From: JACMNW01 sp031406155
GTDB taxonomy: Bacteria > Pseudomonadota > Alphaproteobacteria > Rhodobacterales > Rhodobacteraceae
DNA length: 64,000 nt
Assembly: GCA_031406155.1 (NCBI GenBank)
Contig: JANOGW010000092.1
Coordinates: 1-64,000, forward strand
Direction: 5' to 3'
A program made the position numbers and the translations under genes. Below are positions 8,021-17,028 of the stretch, piece after piece. The stretch's first letter is position 1; each line of letters begins with the position of its first letter. The notes beneath the pieces were generated by a model, which was not told the DNA's origin, did not search any database, and was given only the letters and a program-made list of their open reading frames with translations.

Positions 8021-8626
8021 ATGGGACAAGTTTCAATACTTGAAGATATCGAAAAGGCTCTTCAAGACCTTCGTAGTCTCAAAGGACGGATTTCTAGTCC
8101 ACCAACAGAAATAGCGATAGCTGCGCAATCTAAAAGACTAGGAAAAGAAGAAATTCGTCTGCGCGAGCTTCAAAGCGTGCTGACGAAGCTTGCAGATGCT
8201 TTGAAAAATCGAACGACTGATCCACAGTTTAAACAGGCAAGGCGCCTCCTAAACATCCAAGATGTGAGTCTAAACATTGAGCGACTAAAACAAGAAAAAG
8301 CCAAACTTCTAGAAGACTTGAAGCAAACCAAGACTAATATTAAATCAATTCCAATACTAGAAAAAAAGAACAAGATTCTCCAGCAAAAGCTAGATAAGTC
8401 ATTTAAAGAACTCAAGTTGATTCAGGCCGTTTCTGAAAAATCTGTAAAATTCTCAAACTTGATAAAATCTATTGAAATATCTCTGAATGCGAACACGCAT
8501 CCAACGACACTAGAGTTGAAACAGATTTTATCTATTTTCGAAGATAAGCTGTCAACACTAGACAAAGCCCTGAATTCTGAAAAAGCAAAGGTCAAGCGAC
8601 TCCAAGGATTGCTCTCATCCAAATAA
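8021..8626 (+). CDS. AT-rich coiled-coil protein of unknown function
   Basis: 201 residues, rich in Lys, Leu, Glu and Ser with few aromatics. Long heptad-like stretches run from about residue 40 to the end (ERLKQEKAKLLEDLKQTKTN, EKKNKILQQKLDKSFKELKL), predicting an extended coiled coil. No signal peptide, membrane segment or catalytic motif is visible. Base composition and codon use (AAA, AGA, TTT-rich) differ sharply from the surrounding GC-rich genes, indicating recent acquisition. GGAG lies eight bases before the ATG, and the gene follows the ribbon-helix-helix gene in the same direction by 50 bases, so the two may be co-transcribed. I do not recognise the family. Confidence 0.75.
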   Translation: MGQVSILEDIEKALQDLRSLKGRISSPPTEIAIAAQSKRLGKEEIRLRELQSVLTKLADALKNRTTDPQFKQARRLLNIQDVSLNIERLKQEKAKLLEDLKQTKTNIKSIPILEKKNKILQQKLDKSFKELKLIQAVSEKSVKFSNLIKSIEISLNANTHPTTLELKQILSIFEDKLSTLDKALNSEKAKVKRLQGLLSSK

Positions 8627-8663
8627 TATTTCTAACTCGACCCAGGATAATTTAAGTAAGATC

Positions 8664-11600
8664 TCACCCCTGCAGCGTCCGCACCCCGTACCCCTCATCC
8701 CTAGCCTTCATCGCCGCCACCACGGCGATGCTCGCCGCAGCCGTCGTGAAATACGGGATCTTGTCCATCAGGGCGACGCGCCGGATATCGCGGCTGTCGC
8801 TCACCGCTTGCGTGCCCTCAGTCGTATTCATCACCATCGCGATTTCGTCGTTTTTCAGTCGATCCACGATGTTGGGGCGGCCTTCGTAAACTTTGTTGAC
8901 CGGGGTGCTAGGGACACCGTTTGACGATAGCCAAGCGGCGGTGCCTTTGGTGGCGATGATTTCGAAACCCATCGCCACAAGATCGCGGGCGGCGGCGGCG
9001 AAGGGGGCGGTTTTGTCCATGTCTTTGATCGACAGGAACGCGCGGCCTGTGGTGGGAAGCTGGGTTCCGGCGCCCATTTGGGCCTTCAGGAACGCCAGCG
9101 CGAAGGTGCGGTCCCAGCCCATGACCTCGCCCGTTGAGCGCATTTCGGGGCCAAGCACGGGGTCGACGCCGGGGAAGCGAGCGAAGGGGAGGACGGCCTC
9201 TTTGACGCTGAACCACGGGGTGATGGGGTCGGCGAGGGTGTTGGGGTCGGCGAGCGGCAGTGGCGTGTCGGGGCCCACGCCAGTGGCGTAGGGCGCGCGC
9301 ATCGGGAAGTTGGACAAGGGCTCGCCGGCCATCAGGCGGGCGGCGATGGCGGCGATGGCGCTGTCGGTGGCTTTGGCGACGAAGGGGACGGTGCGGCTGG
9401 CGCGCGGGTTGACTTCGAGTACGTAGATATCGTCACCCTTGATCGCGAATTGCACGTTCATTAACCCTATGACATTGAGGGCGAGGGCCATCTGTACGGT
9501 CTGGCGTTTGAGTTCGGCGATGGTTTCCTGGGTCAGGGAATGCGGCGGCAGGCAGCAGGCGCTGTCGCCGGAATGAACGCCGGCCTCTTCGATATGTTCC
9601 ATGATGCCGGCGACATGCACGGCTTTGCCGTCGGACAGTGCGTCGACATCCACCTCGATGGCACCGGAAAGGTAGCTGTCGAGCAGAACCGGGCTGTCGC
9701 CGGACACCTGCACGGCGGTGCGGATGTAGCGTTCCAGTTGGGCGTCGTCACGGACGATTTCCATCGCGCGGCCACCCAGCACGAAGGACGGGCGGATGAC
9801 GAGGGGGTAGCCGACGTCGGCGGCGACTTTGAAGGCCTCGTCACGGCTGCGGGCAGTGCCGTTGTGGGGTTGTTTCAGGCCGAGTTTGTGCAGCAGTTGC
9901 TGGAACCGCTCGCGGTCTTCGGCAAGATCAATGGCGTCCGGGGTGGTGCCGAGGATCGGGATGCCCTCATTGGCGAGGGCTTGCGCCAGCTTCAACGGCG
10001 TCTGGCCGCCGAGTTGAACGATGACGCCGTGTAGAGTGCCGTTTTCTTGTTCGACGCGCAGGATTTCGAGGACGGATTCCAGCGTTACGGGTTCGAAATA
10101 GAGGCGGTCTGAGGTGTCGTAATCGGTGCTGACAGTTTCGGGGTTGCAGTTGACCATGATGGTTTCATAGCCCGCGGCAGTCAGGGCATAGCAGGCGTGG
10201 ACGCAGCAATAGTCAAACTCGATGCCCTGGCCGATGCGGTTGGGGCCACCGCCGAGGATAACGACTTTTTTGGCATTCGAGGGGCGCGCCTCGCATTCGA
10301 CGTCGCCCATCGCGGGGGCTTCATAGGTGGAATACATGTAGGGTGTTTGCGCCTCGAATTCGGCGGCGCAGGTGTCGATGCGCTTGAACACCGCCTTGAC
10401 GCCGAGGCGCAGGCGGGCGCGGCGGACTTGCGCCTCATCCCGGCCTGTCAGAAGGCCAAGGCGCGCATCGGTGAAGCCCATCATTTTGAGTTTGCGCAGG
10501 CCGTATTCGGTGACGGGCAGGCCGCCCGCGCGGACTTGCGCTTCGGTTTCGATGATTTCGCGGATACGGGCGAGGAACCACGGGTCGAACGCAGTGATGT
10601 GGTTGATCTGATCGTCGGTGAAACCGTGCCGCATGGCTTGCGCAATCACGCGGATGCGGTCGGGCGTTTGTTGAGCAAGGGCTTGGGTGATGGAAGCGGC
10701 GTCGGGCGCGCCGGGGATGGCGATTTCGTCGAAGCCTGACAGGCCAGTTTCGAGCGAGGCGAGGGCTTTTTGCATGGATTCGTGGAAGGTGCGGCCGATG
10801 GCCATGACTTCACCGACAGATTTCATCGCGGTGGTAAGGAAGGGTTCTGATCCCGGAAATTTTTCAAATGCAAAGCGGGGGATTTTGGTGACGACGTAGT
10901 CGATTGACGGTTCGAACGATGCGGGGGTGATGCGGGTGATGTCGTTGTCCAGCTCATCCAGCGTGTAGCCGACGGCGAGCTTGGCGGCGATTTTGGCGAT
11001 GGGAAAGCCGGTGGCTTTGGACGCGAGCGCAGATGAACGGGAGACACGCGGGTTCATTTCGATGACGACCATGCGGCCGTCGGCGGGGTTGATCGCCCAT
11101 TGCACGTTGGAGCCGCCGGTTTCGACGCCGATTTCGCGCAGCACGGCGATGGAGCCGTTGCGCATGATCTGGTATTCCTTATCGGTCAGCGTCAGGGCCG
11201 GGGCGACGGTGATGCTGTCGCCGGTATGCACGCCCATCGGATCGATGTTCTCGATCGCGCAGACGATAATGGCGTTGTCGGCGGTATCGCGGACCACCTC
11301 CATCTCGAACTCTTTCCAGCCGAGCAGGGACTCGTCGATCAAGATTTGGGCGACGGGGCTGGCGTCTATGCCGGAGCGGCAGATCGCCTCGTAGTCATCG
11401 CGGTTGTAGGCAACGCCGCCGCCCGTACCGCCCAGCGTGAAAGCGGGGCGGATGATGGCGGGCAGGCCGACATATTCGATGGCGGCGAGGCATTCGGCGA
11501 CGCCTGCGTTAATGTCATATTTGCCGTTAGGCAGTTTGGGGGCGGCGATGATGGTGGCTTTCGGGTTTTCCAGACCGATACGGTCCATCGCTTCGCGGAA

Positions 11601-11993
11601 CAACTTGCGATCTTCTGCCATTTCGATGGCCTTTTGCTTGGCCCCTATCAGTTCGACATTGAACTTTTCCAATATTCCCATGTCAGCCAGCGCCAGCGAG
11701 GTGTTCAGGCCGGTCTGCCCGCCCATGGTTGGCAGCAGCGCATCGGGCCGTTCCTTTTCGATGATTTTGGCGACGACTTCGGGCGTGATCGGCTCGATAT
11801 AGGTGGCGTCTGCCAGCCCCGGATCGGTCATGATCGTGGCGGGATTGGAGTTCACCAGGATCACCCGATAGCCTTCTTCGCGCAAGGCCTTGCAGGCTTG
11901 CGCGCCGGAATAGTCAAACTCGCAGGCTTGGCCGATGACGATGGGGCCGGCACCGATGATCATGATGGATTTGATATCGGTCCGCTTCGGCAT
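8664..11993 (-). CDS. carB: Carbamoyl-phosphate synthase large subunit CarB
   Basis: Makes carbamoyl phosphate from bicarbonate, ammonia (from CarA) and two ATP, for arginine and pyrimidine synthesis. The 1109 residues show the duplicated ATP-grasp architecture: first half begins KSIMIIGAGPIVIGQACEFDYSG, second half KKVVILGGGPNRIGQGIEFDYCC, each with its own ATP-grasp domain (GGTGGGVAYN; VLGGRAMEIV) and the dyad MNPRVSRSSALASKATG / VNPRASRTVPFVAKATD. The MGS-like allosteric domain closes the protein (TAAASIAVVAAMKARDEGYG). Start is ATG 11993 (MPKRTDIKSIMI) with an upstream GGTGGGGG; longer starts are possible but atypical. carA is not in the window. The last 15 codons have a diverged duplicate at 7566–7610. 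Confidence 0.97.
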   Translation of the reverse strand: MPKRTDIKSIMIIGAGPIVIGQACEFDYSGAQACKALREEGYRVILVNSNPATIMTDPGLADATYIEPITPEVVAKIIEKERPDALLPTMGGQTGLNTSLALADMGILEKFNVELIGAKQKAIEMAEDRKLFREAMDRIGLENPKATIIAAPKLPNGKYDINAGVAECLAAIEYVGLPAIIRPAFTLGGTGGGVAYNRDDYEAICRSGIDASPVAQILIDESLLGWKEFEMEVVRDTADNAIIVCAIENIDPMGVHTGDSITVAPALTLTDKEYQIMRNGSIAVLREIGVETGGSNVQWAINPADGRMVVIEMNPRVSRSSALASKATGFPIAKIAAKLAVGYTLDELDNDITRITPASFEPSIDYVVTKIPRFAFEKFPGSEPFLTTAMKSVGEVMAIGRTFHESMQKALASLETGLSGFDEIAIPGAPDAASITQALAQQTPDRIRVIAQAMRHGFTDDQINHITAFDPWFLARIREIIETEAQVRAGGLPVTEYGLRKLKMMGFTDARLGLLTGRDEAQVRRARLRLGVKAVFKRIDTCAAEFEAQTPYMYSTYEAPAMGDVECEARPSNAKKVVILGGGPNRIGQGIEFDYCCVHACYALTAAGYETIMVNCNPETVSTDYDTSDRLYFEPVTLESVLEILRVEQENGTLHGVIVQLGGQTPLKLAQALANEGIPILGTTPDAIDLAEDRERFQQLLHKLGLKQPHNGTARSRDEAFKVAADVGYPLVIRPSFVLGGRAMEIVRDDAQLERYIRTAVQVSGDSPVLLDSYLSGAIEVDVDALSDGKAVHVAGIMEHIEEAGVHSGDSACCLPPHSLTQETIAELKRQTVQMALALNVIGLMNVQFAIKGDDIYVLEVNPRASRTVPFVAKATDSAIAAIAARLMAGEPLSNFPMRAPYATGVGPDTPLPLADPNTLADPITPWFSVKEAVLPFARFPGVDPVLGPEMRSTGEVMGWDRTFALAFLKAQMGAGTQLPTTGRAFLSIKDMDKTAPFAAAARDLVAMGFEIIATKGTAAWLSSNGVPSTPVNKVYEGRPNIVDRLKNDEIAMVMNTTEGTQAVSDSRDIRRVALMDKIPYFTTAAASIAVVAAMKARDEGYGVRTLQG

Positions 11994-12195
11994 GTCAGCC
12001 CCCACCTATAGCGCAAAACTTCGCGGGTTATAGCGAGGGCGGGCCGGGGCGCAAGGGTAAACAGGTAAACCCGTCGATGGGTTCGCAGACAATGAATTGC
12101 TGAAAGTCTCTGCGTGGGCCAGCCTCTTGAAATCAGCCGTTGCGACGTGTTCGATAGGCATGCCAAAATGGTTCAAGCAATGGCAGGAAGGTCCC

Positions 12196-13341
12196 GTGGT
12201 CTGGTTCTTGAAGCGTAAACCCGCGCCCGCCCGCGCCCCGGAAGCCTTGGTCAGCCGGGTCATCGTGAGCCGATCAGACTTCAGCGCAGAAGAGACACCG
12301 GGCCGCCTGGTCCATGCGGTCGTGAAGTTTGTGAATGCGATGAACGATCAGGGTGCATGGCGGGCGGACGAGTTGCCAGTCGAAGCGCAGCGGGTTTATG
12401 CCTCGGACTACTACCTGGCTCAGGTCAACAATGGCGGGCATGCGCAATTCATCTGGAACGGGCGCAGTTATCTGGACAAGAACTGTGAACTGGCCATCGG
12501 CGCCTTTCGGGCGATGCAGGCCACTGATCACTTGGCGATCATGGACGATCTGGTAGCATGGCTGAAACTGGCGGACGAACAGGCATTCGCCCAAACGGGC
12601 CTGGTCGGATCGGGGGCGCGAGCCCCGGCTTTGGATGCACTCGACGAGCGCTTCTTCTCGGTACAGAAAACCGCCCCCATGACGGCGCTGAGCGCGGACT
12701 GGATCAGGACATGGGATTGCCTGACTGTCGTAGAGGATGCGGCCTATCCGGCTGCAATCGGTGAACTGGCGGCCCAGAACCCACGGCGGGCCAGCCGAAG
12801 AGAGATCAGGGCGCTGTTCCCGATCATCTCGCGCACCACGCAACATATGGAGATCGGGTTCGGACTTGCATTAAGCAACCTGCCCTTGCCAGCCATCCTG
12901 TCGTCGGTCCAGCCTGGACGATTTACTGTGCTTGGCGGTGAAGAACTGCCCGTCTTTCGCCTGATGACGACGCGGGGCGAGTTTCAGGGCGTGGCATCAT
13001 CTCTCGGGGTCGCGATCTATCCGGCCCAAGAGGCGAGGAAAGGTTTTGGCCTGCCACCTTTGCCAACGGATACCGAAAAGCCACTAGCCGTGGTTCCGAC
13101 GCAGGTGATCGAGGCGCTGGCAAAGCTGTCTGCAAAGTCCAATGCCGGCGTCGCGATCAACTTCCTTTTGCAGGACTGTTTTGCCGACTCGTCATACTTG
13201 GCCCTTGGCGCGCAAGGCGGGAACTTGGATCGTGCGCCCTACCATACCGAATGGCGGGTGGCGGCGAAGGGCAAGACGCTGGCCGTCATCGTCTCGGAAA
13301 GGGAAGCCAGTCTGCACGACGAGCGGGGAAAAGTATTGTAG
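12196..13341 (+). CDS. DMP19 (DUF4375)-domain protein
   Basis: Cytoplasmic protein of about 381 residues. The N-terminal half contains the DMP19-like signature ASDYYLAQVNNGGHAQFIWN, found in proteins related to Neisseria DMP19, a DNA-mimic protein that titrates a transcription factor; most homologues are uncharacterised. The second half (from about residue 200) has no domain I recognise. GTG 12196 is preferred because AGGAAGG lies four bases upstream; ATG 12160 and ATG 12097 are in-frame alternatives. It is divergent from carB. Base composition is typical of the chromosome. Confidence 0.7.
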   Translation: MVWFLKRKPAPARAPEALVSRVIVSRSDFSAEETPGRLVHAVVKFVNAMNDQGAWRADELPVEAQRVYASDYYLAQVNNGGHAQFIWNGRSYLDKNCELAIGAFRAMQATDHLAIMDDLVAWLKLADEQAFAQTGLVGSGARAPALDALDERFFSVQKTAPMTALSADWIRTWDCLTVVEDAAYPAAIGELAAQNPRRASRREIRALFPIISRTTQHMEIGFGLALSNLPLPAILSSVQPGRFTVLGGEELPVFRLMTTRGEFQGVASSLGVAIYPAQEARKGFGLPPLPTDTEKPLAVVPTQVIEALAKLSAKSNAGVAINFLLQDCFADSSYLALGAQGGNLDRAPYHTEWRVAAKGKTLAVIVSEREASLHDERGKVL

Positions 13342-13413
13342 CGGATTTCATCCCAAGCCGTGACGGACCGCTTCAAAGCCATGTCTGCATAGGCTGAAGC
13401 AAACATCGCCACG

Positions 13414-13439
13414 AAAAACGGCCGGGCAAACGCCCGGCC
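13414..13439 (-). terminator. Rho-independent terminator of the amino-acid permease gene
   Basis: On the minus strand a perfect 8-bp stem, GGCCGGGC/GCCCGGCC (13420–13427 with 13432–13439) with a four-base loop, is followed by a G then five T. It lies 23 bases beyond the permease stop codon. The DMP19 gene ends 72 bases away on the other strand, so the hairpin may slow both transcripts. Confidence 0.85.
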
Positions 13440-13461
13440 ATTCTTCAAGGTTAAGGGTGGG

Positions 13462-15021
13462 TCAGACCCCTTCGCCCACCGCTGCCTCTGCTGCCTTGAT
13501 CGCCGCAGCGCGTTTGGCGATGCGCTCGCCGGTGGGCGGGCCCTCGAAGCGGCGGTTTTCGACCGCGACCCACAGGACCAGCGCCAGCACGATGAAGCCG
13601 AGAACGACGTAAAGCACACGCTCGTTCGGTGGGGCGATGGCGATGAACAGGATCACCCCCATACCGACCACCGAAAGCACGGTGACCAGCTTGTAGACAC
13701 CCGTTGACAGCGCCCATGGGCCGGGGTTTGGCCATTTTGCCGTACCAAAGGCGAACAGGCCTGCGACCAGTGGGATGGTGAAGCTGAGGAACAGAAACAC
13801 CAGTGTCGAGTTCACCACGATGACGTAGATCGAAGTGCCCGCGATCTTGATCGACATCGCCAGCATCACGTAAAGGATGCACAGCACAGTTGCCGTCCAG
13901 ATTGCGTTTACCGGCGTGCGATACTTTGGCGACACGCTGGCAAGTGCTTTGGACGCGAATGGCATGCCGTCATCGCGCGAGAAGGCGAAGAGCATGCGGC
14001 TGGCCGAGGTTACTGTCGCAAGACCGCAGAGGAACTGCGCGATCAGAATGCCAACGTAGAGCACGGTTTTCAGGCCAGCAGGCATGATTGCATCCATGGT
14101 GGCAAAGAACATGCCCCAGCCTTGGCTGGCTGCAACCGCCAGATCGGGAATGGCCAGCGTGATGGCGCAGATCATGATCCAGCCAACGATTGAAGACCAG
14201 AATACAGCCGTTACGATGCCGCGCGGCACCGACATGGCGGCGTTCTTGGTTTCTTCGGATGTGTGGGCCGATGCGTCATAGCCGGTAATGGTGTACACCG
14301 GCAGCAAGAGGCACAGCAAGAACAGGTAGGCTGTGTTATCCGACTGCGGGAAGACATTGCCGCCCGCTTCTCCCGAGAAGTTGGTAAACGTCCACAGCCG
14401 CGAGATGTCGATGGCCGGGGCGAAATAGAGGCACGCCAGCACCAGAACGGCAGTGGTGGCGAAGATGATGTAGCCCGATATGTCGGTCAGCATCGTGGTG
14501 ACTTTGATGCCGAGGTGGTTGAACAGGGCTTGAACAGCAGTGATCGCCGCCACGAACGAGACGATCTGCCAATCGGTGCCGCTGAAGCCGAACATGCTGC
14601 CGAAGGTGCCTGCAAAGAAGTAAGCCGTACCGATGTTGATCGCACCCAGAACGGTGATCAGGCCGAGCAGGTTGAGCCAAGCCGTCAGCCAGCCCCAGAA
14701 GCGGCCGCCGAGGATGGAGGCCCAATGATAAAGCCCGCCGGCGGTGGGGAAGGCCGATGCGATTTGCGCCATTGCGAGGGCGAACATGCCAGACAGCGCG
14801 CAGCCCACGATCCAGCCGATGCCGGCCCCTGCGCCGCCAACGGAACTGATCGCCTGCGCGAAGGAGTTGATCCCCCCGGACAGGATGCAGATGATGGAAA
14901 AAGAGATCGCGAAGTTTGAAAATTTGCTCATACTGCGCGACAGTTCCTGAGCATAGCCCATGCCGTGGAGGATTTTTACATCCTCGTGGTGGTCCTTGTC
15001 GGTATAGTCATCCGATGCCAT
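13462..15021 (-). CDS. APC-superfamily amino-acid permease
   Basis: A 519-residue inner-membrane transporter with about 12 hydrophobic helices. After a hydrophilic N-terminus (MASDDYTDKDHHEDVKILHG) the family's first-helix signature appears: MSKFSNFAISFSIICILSGG, then GWIVGCALSGMFALAMAQIA and PTAGGLYHWASILGG (the conserved Gly-rich/aromatic gate). The pattern fits the ACT/GABA-choline permease branch of the APC superfamily, probably proton- or gradient-driven amino-acid or amine uptake. Substrate cannot be named. It is monocistronic, with a clear terminator downstream and a 268-base AT-richer upstream region before pabB on the other strand. Confidence 0.88.
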   Translation of the reverse strand: MASDDYTDKDHHEDVKILHGMGYAQELSRSMSKFSNFAISFSIICILSGGINSFAQAISSVGGAGAGIGWIVGCALSGMFALAMAQIASAFPTAGGLYHWASILGGRFWGWLTAWLNLLGLITVLGAINIGTAYFFAGTFGSMFGFSGTDWQIVSFVAAITAVQALFNHLGIKVTTMLTDISGYIIFATTAVLVLACLYFAPAIDISRLWTFTNFSGEAGGNVFPQSDNTAYLFLLCLLLPVYTITGYDASAHTSEETKNAAMSVPRGIVTAVFWSSIVGWIMICAITLAIPDLAVAASQGWGMFFATMDAIMPAGLKTVLYVGILIAQFLCGLATVTSASRMLFAFSRDDGMPFASKALASVSPKYRTPVNAIWTATVLCILYVMLAMSIKIAGTSIYVIVVNSTLVFLFLSFTIPLVAGLFAFGTAKWPNPGPWALSTGVYKLVTVLSVVGMGVILFIAIAPPNERVLYVVLGFIVLALVLWVAVENRRFEGPPTGERIAKRAAAIKAAEAAVGEGV

Positions 15022-15289
15022 TGCCGTTCCCTCCGAACCATTGTTTGGTCGTTTGTTTTTTCAGAACAGCGGCTTTCCGCCGATCCTGTGGACAACAATG
15101 AAGAAAAATTTCAGTGTGGCAAGTCCTGAAAAATTTGTTTCAAACCTGATGCAGGCAAGTCGCGGTTGGCGGCGGGGGTCGCAAACCGGCAGCAAGGCGG
15201 GGAAATCGGCTGGTTTGGGCCTGGACTTTGGCATAGGTCTTGGGGCAAAGCGTCGGTGCAGATACGGCCCATGAAAAAGGCAACCCCCG

Positions 15290-16432
15290 GTGATTATTTG
15301 CGAAAATGGCCCAGATGGCGAGCCGGTGCTGTTTGCTCCGGCGCAGGAAACCGTGGTGGCGTGGGACGCGCAGGATGTGGTGCCTGCATTGGCAAGCCTT
15401 GATGCCGCGCGCGCGCGCGGCGGCTGGGTGGCGGGCTATGTCTCCTATGAGGCGGGATACGCGCTGGAGCCGCGTTTGGCGCATTTGATGCCCGCCGGGC
15501 GTGAGGGGCCATTGCTGGCCTTCGGAGTTTACGGCGCGCCTGTCGCCGCTGCGGCCCTGATGGACCGCGCTCGCACCGAGGCACGGGATGTCATCATGAC
15601 CGAGCCTCGACCCCGGATTGACCAGACCAGCTATGCCACGGCATTCGCCAGGGTTGCGGCCTATATTGCGGCAGGCGATTGCTATCAGATCAACCTGACC
15701 TTCCCGATGCTGGCGCAGTTGACCCATGGCACGGCGTTGGGGCTGTATGGCGCATTGCGGGCGCGCCAGCGGGTGGGGCACGGCATGTTTTGCGATCTTG
15801 GGGTGGGGCCCGTGGTGGTGTCCCGGTCGCCCGAATTATTCTTCACGGTGGACGGCGGAGGCCTGATTTCGGCGCGCCCGATGAAGGGCACCGCACCGCG
15901 CGATGCCGACCCTGCGCGCGATGCCGCCCTTGCGGCGGACTTGCAGGCATCGCTCAAGGACCGGGCGGAAAACCTGATGATCGTTGATCTTCTGCGCAAT
16001 GATATCTCGCGGCTGGCCGAGGTCGGGTCGGTGAAAGTGCCGGAATTGTTCAAGGTGGAAGCCTTTGCCACCGTGCATCAGATGTCGAGCCGGGTGGTTG
16101 GGCAATTGGTCGGCACGCCGGGCTTGGCCGATCTGCTGACGGCACTGTTTCCCTGCGGGTCGATCACCGGAGCGCCGAAAATCCGCGCGATGGAGATCAT
16201 CCGCGAGGTGGAACCGCACCCGAGGGGGGCCTATTGTGGCGCGATGGGCTGGATGGCCCCGGATGGGCGGGCGGCGTTCAATGTGGCGATCCGCACCCTG
16301 CGTCTGTTTGAAGGTGGCCGGGTAGAGATGAACGTCGGTGGTGGCGTCGTGCATGACAGCACGGCGACAGGCGAATGGGAGGAGGCGTTATGGAAAGCAC
16401 GCTTCGCCGAGGGGCTGGCGATACGGACCTGA
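15290..16432 (+). CDS. pabB: Aminodeoxychorismate synthase component I PabB
   Basis: Aminates chorismate to 4-amino-4-deoxychorismate in folate synthesis, using ammonia from a glutamine amidotransferase partner (not in the window). The 380-residue chorismate-binding domain shows SRSPELFFTVDGGGLISARP then MKGTAPRD (the PMKGT motif containing the catalytic Lys of PabB-type enzymes), ENLMIVDLLRNDISRL, FATVHQMSSRV and CGSITGAPKIRAMEIIREVE. Start GTG 15290 has only a weak AAGG upstream. The pabC start lies 42 bases inside the 3' end, so the pair is translated from one message. Confidence 0.93.
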   Translation: MIICENGPDGEPVLFAPAQETVVAWDAQDVVPALASLDAARARGGWVAGYVSYEAGYALEPRLAHLMPAGREGPLLAFGVYGAPVAAAALMDRARTEARDVIMTEPRPRIDQTSYATAFARVAAYIAAGDCYQINLTFPMLAQLTHGTALGLYGALRARQRVGHGMFCDLGVGPVVVSRSPELFFTVDGGGLISARPMKGTAPRDADPARDAALAADLQASLKDRAENLMIVDLLRNDISRLAEVGSVKVPELFKVEAFATVHQMSSRVVGQLVGTPGLADLLTALFPCGSITGAPKIRAMEIIREVEPHPRGAYCGAMGWMAPDGRAAFNVAIRTLRLFEGGRVEMNVGGGVVHDSTATGEWEEALWKARFAEGLAIRT

Positions 16433-17028
16433 GGCTGATCGAGACGCTGGGCTGGGATGGTGCCGCCTTCGTGCGCCATGATTTGCATCTGGACCGGCTG
16501 GCGCGGTCGGCGGCACAGCTTGGCTGGGCCTGCGGTCCGGGGCTGGTGGCATCCGCCTTGCGGGACGCCGTTGGCACAGTGCCGGCACGGGTGCGCCTGA
16601 CACTGGACGTTGCAGGCAGGATCGAGATTTCGGTATCCGCCATGCCGGACGGGGCTGTGCTGTGGCAGATTGGCCTAGCAACTGAGGCTCTTCAGTCCAC
16701 GGACCCTTGGCTGGGCGTGAAATCCACCCGCCGCGCCGCCTACGATACCGCCCGGGCCAGCCTGCCGATGGGGCTGGACGAGGTGATTTTCCAGAATGAG
16801 CGAGGCGAAGTTTGCGATGGCACCATCACCACGGTGTTCTTTGATGCCGGCGACGGTATTTGCACGCCGCCGCTGTCATCGGGGCTGCTGCCGGGCGTTC
16901 TGCGCGCCGAGTTGCTGGCGACGGGTGCGGCCCGGACCGCCGTGCTGCGCGCGGCTGATCTGGGCCGCGTACACCTGATGGTCGGCAATTCACTGCGCGG
17001 CCTGATTCCGGCGCGTTTCGTGGATTGA
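16390..17028 (+). CDS. pabC: Aminodeoxychorismate lyase PabC (class IV aminotransferase fold)
   Basis: PLP enzyme that releases pyruvate from aminodeoxychorismate to give 4-aminobenzoate, the step after PabB. The 212 residues are short but within range for this family. Seen: LIETLGWDGAAFVRHDLHLDRL at the N-terminus, KSTRRAAYDTA (the Lys of VKST is in the position of the PLP-binding lysine), FQNERGEVCDGTITTVFF, SGLLPGVLRAELL and GNSLRGLIPARF. ATG 16390 has GGAGG four bases upstream; a GTG at 16375 is less likely. The 5' end overlaps pabB, and the 3' end overlaps the convergent methyltransferase gene by 39 bases. Confidence 0.9.
   Translation: MESTLRRGAGDTDLRLIETLGWDGAAFVRHDLHLDRLARSAAQLGWACGPGLVASALRDAVGTVPARVRLTLDVAGRIEISVSAMPDGAVLWQIGLATEALQSTDPWLGVKSTRRAAYDTARASLPMGLDEVIFQNERGEVCDGTITTVFFDAGDGICTPPLSSGLLPGVLRAELLATGAARTAVLRAADLGRVHLMVGNSLRGLIPARFVD

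Noticed and set aside
8908..12011. Long open frames on the plus strand opposite carB
   Set aside because: They are shadows of a GC-rich coding sequence: no ribosome-binding sites, no family motifs, Arg/Ala/Gly-rich composition.
14263..14919. 218-codon plus-strand frame opposite the permease
   Set aside because: Complement of transmembrane codons; charged composition and no start signal.
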